Assembly (NCBI GenBank): GCA_013420905.1
Contig: JAAXNY010000006.1
Coordinates: 1,240,001-1,304,000 of the forward strand
Length of the DNA stretch: 64,000 nt
Direction of reading: 5' to 3'
Source of the DNA: Collybia mongolica
Taxonomy: Eukaryota; Basidiomycota; Agaricomycetes; Agaricales; Clitocybaceae
The position numbers and the translations under genes are program-made. Each line of letters opens with the position of its first letter. Positions within the stretch are counted from its first letter, which is position 1. Under the pieces are notes generated by a model that made no database searches, was not told the origin of the DNA, and worked only from the letters and a program-made list of their open reading frames with translations. Below are positions 57,401 through 64,000 of this stretch, in pieces.

Positions 57401-57977
57401 GTGGTGGTGGTAATCTGTCTGTTGGTCAGCGACAAATCCTCGCGCTTGCCAGGGCTATCGTCAGAGGGAGCAAACTTCTTATTCTGGATGAAGGTTGGTC
57501 TCGATTTATTCACACTAACCAAAGGTCCCTTTCTAATCTATACATCAAAGCCACTTCTGCGATAGGTAGATTGGTCGAGATTCTTAATTCCCTGATTTTT
57601 ACCTCTGTTTAGATTATAAAACGGATTCGGTCATTCAATCATCTCTACGCCATGAACTGCGCGGAGATGTGACACTGATCACAGTTGCACACCGGTTACA
57701 AACAATCATGGATGCAGATAAGATTGTATGTTTTCTCGTTAAAATCCATTCGACATATATTTATATGTATGGTAGATGGTGCTTGACGCGGGACACATTG
57801 TATGTCCTTTTGTTTATTTTAGCTTGATAGAATATTTGACCCACGCCCTCTGTCCAGGTCGAGTTCGACAGTCCCGCAGCGCTTCTAAGGGTTCCCAACG
57901 GGAGATTACGTGCACTTGTTGATGAATCAGGGGACAAAGATTTGCTCTACTCGATGGCGGAAAATTCGAAGAATTAG
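51462..57977 (+). CDS. ABCC-type full ABC transporter (multidrug resistance-associated)
   Basis: About 25 exons encode a TMD-NBD-TMD-NBD transporter of ~1,400 residues. NBD1: GPTGSGKTSLL, LTLSGGQKARITLARA and IILLDDVLAALD. NBD2: GRTGSGKSS, LSVGQRQILALARA and LLILDEATSAID, with the ABCC degenerate site in NBD1 and the typical LVTHN/TVAHR His residues. A ~100-residue Ser/Thr/Lys-rich insert (52950-53250) sits between helices of TMD1, a common basidiomycete feature. An N-terminal hydrophobic segment precedes TMD1 (IASCIILLVHLILAS). ABCC pumps export conjugates or drugs from cytosol or into vacuoles; the substrate cannot be told. The start is uncertain: the frame is open from 51455, the first in-frame Met is 51593, and a small first exon is likely. 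Confidence 0.9.
56282..56305 (+). repeat. C24 homopolymer in an intron 3' splice region
   Basis: Twenty-four consecutive C directly before the AG (56306-56307) that ends an ABCC intron. It takes the place of the usual mixed pyrimidine tract; the following exon (SIRAYGSQRSFKDE) is clearly correct. Confidence 0.9.
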
Positions 57978-58176
57978 TGATGGTCGTTTTAGGAATCAAT
58001 CAGGAATGATAAAATTTATGTTGGAAAATATATATTATCACTAAATTCTACTCGCGTTAAGACGCAAAAGATATCGAGCAAACAGTGCAGATTTCGCACA
58101 TGGAAGATAATAAAGCGATATGGTGCCAAGATCTGAGACCTGGGCACACCTATGACTTGAGCCAGTTTTCTAACGA

Positions 58177-60117
58177 TCAGTGCCGCCTATAACCTGGACC
58201 AGAGTCTACCGGATCTCGACCGTTACGGGGGTGAAGGTAGTCGCGAGGCGGGGGCCCACCTCCGCGGGGAGGGCCAGTCATAGTCGGTCCAGTGGAGACA
58301 CTACCAGAGTAACCGTTGCCGTATCCTCCACCACTTGGATAAGCTTGATCATAGGAACGTGGAGGGCTTTCCGAACGACGCCTACAAAAATATTTAAGGA
58401 ACCAAGTTTGTTAAGTGTTTATCTTTGCGGACCTATATCTCGTAGGCGGTGGCAATTCAGCACCACCAACGCGAGGGGAATAATCGCCGATATAATGAGG
58501 GGGGGAAGGTGGTCGCCCACGAAAATCGTAGTCCCTGTGGTAATTGAGGTGATGTGCAATTCGGGAGGGAAGAAGGCTCTTACCGTGCAGGCGGAAGTCT
58601 GTCAAAATCTTCCCTGATACGAGGCGGCGTCCTGGGCCGTCCGTGCATAGGATATGGCGGCATGTAACGTTCGCTCGACCGGCGGTCATATCGATCATAA
58701 AATGCGGGCGGTGGTTGTCCAGGAGGCGGCCCACCGTAGCCACGATAGGGCAGTTCTGAAGGAGGATAGTGGCCCCTATAGTCAGGGGGAGGTGGTGGCG
58801 GCTGATATCGATCTCTTTCAGCCATGGGTGGCGGAAGTCCCCGTCTATCATCGTAATAGTCACGACCACGACTAGAGGGTGGAGGCGCATGATACTCCCG
58901 GAAGTCCCTGGGAGAAGGAGGTCTCCTGAATTCCCGAGGTGATGCCGCAGGGAGATAATCATAACGACCATCCCTAGGTTGGAAACGTCCAGGAGGCCCT
59001 GAGTCGTCTCTTGGTGGCATATTCCTCGGTGGTGCAGAATGATAATCACGTTGAATACGATTAATTAGGGGGGATTCGTAAGGGCGACGCGAACTGGGGT
59101 GTTTGGTTAGTTAACAAAGGCGTGGGTGACAAAAAATCACTCACATCCCAGTGTGGTTAGGACATTCCCTGAGACAATTTCATTAGTGGGATCCTAGGAT
59201 GGTAATAATTGTATGTTCATACCTGGCCCAATGCCCCATTTGTCCACATTTAAAACAGGCTCCGGGATCTCCAGAGTACTTTGCGGTTCGTCCTCCACCG
59301 TGGGACATTTCCACTCTGATTTTATTTCCCATAAAAAACCCTTCGTGATATTTCGCTACACTCTCCTCGGCTGCTTCCCTTGTATCGAATTCCTGTTTCT
59401 GTGATGAGGTTCTCCGAATCCAGACTATAAAATGCTTGGACATACAACAAACCCGTAACCAATTCTAAAACCAATGAGCGTCCGAACAGATATGATATAG
59501 GGAAGAAAGACCAACTTGAGTTCTATGTTAGTGATGTTGCCTATCTTGCCAAAACAGCTTTGTAGGTCCTCTTGCTGTGTATGTTCGGGAAGACCTCCAA
59601 CGTAGACTTTGTTCGGCTGGACAGCAGAAAGTAAACACCCAGTCGAGACACAAGAAACAGCAGAAGAAGGTGGAGAGCCCAAGCCAGAGTAGCCTCCTAA
59701 AGTAACGAAGGATGTCCCAAGCGACCAAGCTGAGAATCATGAAAATTTTACATATACCACAATTCAAGCAGAGCATCGGCCCAACATCGAATGACATATA
59801 GATTCGCTTCAAACGAGCAGGGCAGAAGACTGGGGGGTGAGACAGTAACAGACAGGAAGAGACCTAAGCACCTTGACTTGCTTTTCGCGGAACGTGTCGC
59901 CTTTGCTGTCAGAGACACTGACGTCGCCTATACTGGAGCCACGGGGAAATTCTGGGTTGTCTGTACCCTGGCCAGCGGCACGGTCGTCGTCTATAGGCAA
60001 AGGCGCGCCATTGGAGGGCTCTGTAATACCCCCCGGACCCATTAACTGATCGTCTTGTGGCCCCCAGTTATCCTGCTGGATTGTGGAATCGTCGTCTTCG
60101 ATTGAAGCAGGAGCCAT
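58177..60117 (-). CDS. SR-like RNA-binding protein (RRM + CCHC zinc knuckle + RG/RP-rich tail)
   Basis: Start MAPASIEDDDSTIQQDNW at 60117 with an acidic N-terminal region. The RRM follows: RNP2 KVYVGGLPEHTQQEDLQSCF, then NITNIELK, then YGFV and EFDTREAAEESVAKYHEGFF across introns. A CCHC knuckle CFKCGQMGHWAREC comes next. The long tail is rich in Arg, Asp, Tyr, Gly and Pro (RRPPSPRDFREY, GRDYYDDRRGLPPP, RRSESPPRSYD), ending GPGYRRH with TGA at 58177-58179. This order is that of SRSF7/RSZ-type splicing factors, which act in nuclear pre-mRNA splicing and export. The tail is less RS-dipeptide-rich than animal SR proteins. Its 3' end converges with the ABC transporter, 200 bp away. Confidence 0.88.
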
Positions 60118-60485
60118 GGTGGTTCGGGATTTCGCGAAAAAACTTCCAACAGAGTTCGTTGGCTGTTGAGCGAAGTGTGAGACAAGGGACGCTTAGAATC
60201 TACTTTTTTTTTTTCACTCTCCGCAATAAGGTCCGTGCATTCCGGACCCGACTACGGCTTGCACAATGTATAATATTGGAAACGCTGGAGATATCACATA
60301 TAGTGTCCAACAGAGGGATACACTGACTAGTGGTTATAGTGGCTATAGATAGGTAGTAAAGTCTGTAGTGTCATAACTGTCACCTGGTCAGCTTGAAAAA
60401 TACTCTTGATCCCAGATGCAAAGAGCTCCGGTGGTATAGTTCCTGTATATAAAACGATGATGAACATAATCTGGAGCTTTGGGAT
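60118..60485. other. Intergenic, upstream of SR-like gene
   Basis: No gene seen; the promoter of the RNA-binding protein and the 3' end of the GH72 gene. Confidence 0.4.
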
Positions 60486-62433
60486 TTAAGCGAGTGTCCA
60501 GACAGCGCTGGCAATTCCAAACAGCGCTATAGCAGCCATCCCTAACACTGCATTGCCATCAGCTACAAGATTGACCGCACCGCTTGAGCCTTTGGTGGGA
60601 GCTCCTGTGCTACCGCCGTTTGGTGAGGCGCCATTACTACCTCCAGTAGGTGCGGCTGGTGTAAAAACGGCACTGGGGTTGGATATGCAAGAACTTGCAG
60701 CGGCGTTGGCGGCGGAAGCCGATGAGGGAGCAAGGGGGTTAACTGTTCCATTGCCCGAAAAGCTGCATGCTTGACCGTCCCGGTTGTTAGCTTCGTAGAA
60801 CTGACTCATGATATACGAAAGTTTGATGGCTATAAGGCATATATTTTAGAGGTAAAATTCAGCGAGGAAAGGCATGGCACATACTCGGGTCACATCCTGA
60901 AAGACGTCCATAGGTACCAGTTGTACCGTTACCACCAATGTCAACGCAGGATCCGCCCTTTCCACCAAGAAGGCTGCATGCAGTGTCGAGCAGTTCACCA
61001 ACAACGGTGGTATAATTGACTGTTTTAGGGGTGAACCTACAACTAAGTGTGCTAAGCAGACAATTGCAAGCCGGTTCATTGGGTGTAGGGGGAAGAGTCG
61101 TAGAGGCAGCGAAAGTGTCGTTGGCTGTGGGACAGGTGGGGTAGGTGGCTGCAGGAGCACTCGACTTGGCAGGAGTGTTGGGGCCAGTGGCTTGGTTGTA
61201 TTGGGTCTTCAGTCGGTCATAATCCTCACTCGTTGTTACGGTCTTGCCATCGGCAGAGATAGTAACAAATCCAAACTGTCCTTGCACGCTTTCAGCCGGG
61301 AAATACGAAAAGGCGATACCTCCGGACCAGACCGGGGACATGTTTTCGCTGAAGATGGCAGCAGTTTCGGTCCAAAGGCGGGGAGGTGATGTAATGCATC
61401 CAAATTCACTGAAGTATGCTGCAACATTATAACCCGCAAAGTCACCAGTTGTCCCTGCGTATGACCGCTCGAATGTTGAGTCACCGCACCATTCGCTGGA
61501 AAGTATGGGTTAGTTTTGAAGCAGTGAGTTTAAGTGCTGGCGTACTAATCATTGAGTCCGTAAAGGTCGATAGAAGTTGCATCAGCGTTTGAATCCGTAA
61601 GGTCACAAGAAAGATAATTTGCGAGTGGGTCTCGGAAATTTCCAGCACCATTGATAGCTGCGTAACCAACAAGGACAGAAGATGATTTTGATTTGCTAGG
61701 AATCGGTCGATTGAATGGAGATACGCCAGGTACCATGATGCGAACTCACAGGTATGCTTTGATGTCGCGAGCTGCTGCCTTGACATAGGGTGCAACGCCC
61801 GTAACCTCCCGAGTAACGACTTCGTTACCAACGTTGAATGCTAATACGTTGTCATACTTGCTGAAGGCGTCAATGGTCTTGATATATTGGTCTAAGATAT
61901 TTGTTGACCAGCTTGGTACTATGCGGTCGATGGACCCGTTGAGAGGCAATGCGAGATCGATACTAGAGGTATGACACATAAGTGACAGATACGTCACATA
62001 TTGTTTTGCTTACAGAGTGTAGATCCCGGCATCGCTGAAGGCCTTCATGCATGCATCATGGTTCAAGCTCGAGTCAACGCTGTAAACTCGGACAGCGTTG
62101 ATTCCCAGATCCCGCAAGAATGGAAGATCTCGCGCACATGCATCTGAGAGGGCCAGGGGGTCTACGAAAGTCGAGGGTTCGCCGAAGTCGTTGTCGGCGC
62201 TCTGAACAACGACTCCTAGCAACGTGATCGGACTAGTCAGTTGAAGACCACTCGGATTTTACATGGGGTGACTAACCCTGCTCTTGATATGCAACACCCT
62301 TGATGTAGAATCTGCTCCCGTCTTCATTGTATAAGTATCGTCCTTCGCGAGTGACTTTAGAGATGGCATTGACGGTGCAAATGAGGGTGGCGACGGCCGC
62401 TGCGAGCACGGTGGCTCTATAAGCGGAACGCAT
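60486..62433 (-). CDS. GH72 1,3-beta-glucanosyltransferase with X8 domain, GPI-anchored
   Basis: Start MRSAYRATVLAAAVATLICTVNA is a signal peptide (ATG at 62431-62433). The GH72 domain reads SRFYIKGVAYQEQG, DLPFLRDLGINAVRVYSVD, FNVGNEVVT (acid/base Glu), VGYAAINGAGNFRDPLANYL, DLYGLNDYEWCG and YFSEFGC (nucleophile Glu), then WSGGIAFSYFP. The Cys-rich X8/CBM43 module follows (CNCLLSTLSCRF, LLDTACSLLGGKGGSC, ACSFSGNGTVNP). A Ser/Gly-rich linker and a C-terminal hydrophobic tail (AAIALFGIASAVWTLA) indicate GPI anchoring. The enzyme elongates and cross-links beta-1,3-glucan at the cell wall (Gas1/Gel type). Introns are short and GT-AG. Confidence 0.95.
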
Positions 62434-62631
62434 TCTCGTATTTTCAAGAAAAGTGTAGAACAAGGAAAGTGGACAGAATTTGGCAAATGAAGGCAAGGGT
62501 ATTATAAACGTAGAGGAGAGAGGAAGAAGAGAATTGTCGGGGGAATATACCCGCAGCAGATTCAAAAAGTCCTCAAGGCTGTACAGGGCCATCAGAAATG
62601 ATGTGTGTCCTTGTTTTCTGATAATGTCACC

Positions 62632-62738
62632 GCCCGCCTAGCTCAATCGGATAGAGCGTCAGACTCTTACATAAAACAGAGTTGCGGGTACATCTCCTTG
62701 TAATCTGAAGGCTGCGAGTTCGACCCTCGCGGTGGGCT
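62632..62738 (+). tRNA. tRNA-Lys (anticodon CTT) with 33-nt intron
   Basis: The acceptor stem GCCCGCC pairs with GGTGGGC (one G-T pair). The D arm is GCTC...GAGC, the anticodon stem TCAGA (62659-62663)/TCTGA (62704-62708) encloses loop CTCTTA-A with anticodon CTT (62666-62668), and the T arm is GCGAG TTCGACC CTCGC. The intron 62670-62702 sits one base after the anticodon, the canonical place for nuclear tRNA introns. The T-arm (TTCGA) and D-arm elements form the internal B and A boxes for Pol III. The T-rich stretch just downstream (GTTTTT at 62745) is the likely terminator. Confidence 0.95.
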
Positions 62739-63080
62739 AGTAACGTTTTTACCCTCAGTTTCGCTCAAACAGGGAGTATGGAGTATGTTTAGTTGACAGA
62801 TGTCGCTGGTTGACTGGGCAAACTAGTACAACCTCATGTTCTATGTTTAATACGACAGGATAAATATAAAGTTCTTTTATGAAGGTAAATAATAAGTAGG
62901 TCATCCCGTGCGACGAATAAAATCCTCCTTGAGGTTGGTTTAGTCACTGTCATATGTAGGTTAGTTGTTATTACGTCTCATATCGTGATGGCCTGCAACG
63001 ACGGGGATATCATCCACGATATGTGCAGCAGCTGTGGAGGCAATTCAAGTTAACTGATCTGGGAACGAGGGGAAAGCACG
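62739..63080. other. Intergenic, no gene seen
   Basis: Contains the Pol III T-run just after the tRNA and the presumed 3' flank of the SUR7/PalI gene. Nothing else identified. Confidence 0.4.
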
Positions 63081-64000
63081 CTACCTGATCATATAGGGTA
63101 CGATGGACACCAACAAACAAGCAAAGGCGGCCCAAGTCAAGAATAGGCCTGACCCCACAGAAATGACAATTCCCAGTAGTACTGGATCCGACGGCTTTCC
63201 GATAAAGACATCGTTGATGGCGTCCGTCTTTTTAATCAGAACGGTCCAAATGGCTGCACCAATGAGCAACAGAAGACTGCCGGCAATGGAAAAGATCGTG
63301 GAAACGAAAAACGTCAAACTATTTTTGGCGATTCCGCTGGACCGAAAGGCCGGTTAAAAGGCAATAGAACAACCAGAAAGAATGAACTGACGTGATCAAT
63401 GCCAAGGCAGCACATATAGTACCGAGGAGCAGCATCCAATACGCCGCTTTTGAGGACTGGCCCAAATAATTCGAATCCATAAAGGTGGTATCTATCACGA
63501 GAGCCGCAGTGGATATCGAGTAGTTTGCTAACATGTCAGACGTGATCGCATCGTAAGGCCGAAACTGTTCCCCAATGGTTTGATTTCCACAAATTCCTTG
63601 TTTGTCGTCAACATATCCGCAATGGCTGTATAGTCCAAATTCATAAAACTGTCGTAACCCAGCTCTCGCTTGGAGGGGAGCTGAAGAATTTGTGGTATAT
63701 AGACCCTGGATTGGGTCCGTGAAGGCATGGTGAAGTGATTCTCTGTGAAGCGTTGTAATGAGTGAATCAAGTGCACTCAACAAACTGAGGTTTCCTCACC
63801 CGTATGCTGAAACGTTCACCTTAACCTATCCCAAGCGAGATCAAGATACATTCTGCAAGATATAAATCGTATTCACCATGGAAATCTTTCGAGGTACTGC
63901 TGAGGTATTTATTTGGCCAACCTAAGTATGCATTGAATAAGATCAAAGTTGTCACAGCTGATGAATGTCCACGCACATGAACAAATATCATAAGAATCAT
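63081..64000 (-). CDS. SUR7/PalI-family membrane protein, 5' end outside window
   Basis: Four-TM family protein of plasma-membrane eisosomes or pH sensing. From the C terminus: VSIVPYMIR (stop at 63081), TM helices GIVISVGSGLFLTWAAFACLLV, FFVSTIFSIAGSLLLLIGAAIW and AAYWMLLLGTICAALALITSV, and an extracellular loop with the paired Cys typical of the family (FGLYSHCGYVDDKQGICGNQTIG). Upstream exons give DPIQGLYTTNSSAPLQARAGLRQF and VNVSAYG. The first TM appears to continue at the right edge (LMIFVHV near 63975-63995), so exon 1 lies beyond 64000. Asn-glycosylation sites (NSS, NQT, NYS) are in the loop. Call firm; the 5' end is missing. Confidence 0.85.

Noticed and set aside
1..64000. CRISPR array or prokaryotic operon structure
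   Set aside because: No regularly spaced direct repeats; the genes are spliced and eukaryotic.

Overview
The window is nuclear DNA of a filamentous fungus, most likely a mushroom-forming basidiomycete (Agaricomycetes). Genes are dense and cut by many 45-65 bp introns with GT...CTGAC/CTAAC...AG signals. DUF6533 seven-TM, F-box, DUF7702 and Plavaka transposase families point the same way. I cannot name the species. All exon joins were read by eye, so gene ends and inner splice sites are models. No virus, toxin gene or CRISPR array was seen.

Layout. 1-3.4 kb: a small LEA-like mitochondrial protein and translation factor eIF4A. 3.7-13.7 kb: a transposon nest. A 608-bp MITE with ~68-bp terminal inverted repeats abuts a pogo/Tigger-type DNA transposon. 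A 6.4-kb Tad1-like LINE with a 14-bp target duplication has inserted into that transposon, and both are decayed. 14-21.4 kb: ATP11 (F1-ATPase assembly), an NAD(P)-binding protein, LipB octanoyltransferase, a 2-kb gene-poor stretch, and an ammonium transporter with a palindromic GATA site upstream. 21.5-28 kb: prenylcysteine oxidase, an F-box protein and a dienelactone hydrolase. 28-31.6 kb: a doubtful small gene, a truncated Plavaka transposase and an unknown coiled-coil protein. 32-41.7 kb: a DUF6533 and a DUF7702 membrane protein, the rRNA-processing nuclease Las1, a single-pass surface protein, and a Ysc84/SH3 actin regulator. 41.8-47.2 kb: two divergently transcribed PIF1-type helicases, each with an N-terminal RNase H1/viroplasmin-like domain, sharing about 200 bp of promoter. 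47.4-64 kb: an F-BAR/RhoGAP protein, a full ABCC transporter, an RRM/zinc-knuckle RNA-binding protein, a GH72 glucanosyltransferase, an intron-containing tRNA-Lys(CTT), and a SUR7/PalI protein cut by the right edge.

The genes are mostly unrelated housekeeping and membrane functions; no biosynthetic cluster or operon-like unit is evident. A weak theme is cell surface and polarity (Ysc84, F-BAR/RhoGAP, GH72, SUR7/PalI). The most unusual objects are the head-to-head PIF1 pair, one member of which has lost nearly all CpG at its 3' end while staying open, and the pogo transposase, a single 748-codon frame broken only by TGA codons that look like CpG-to-TpG mutations.
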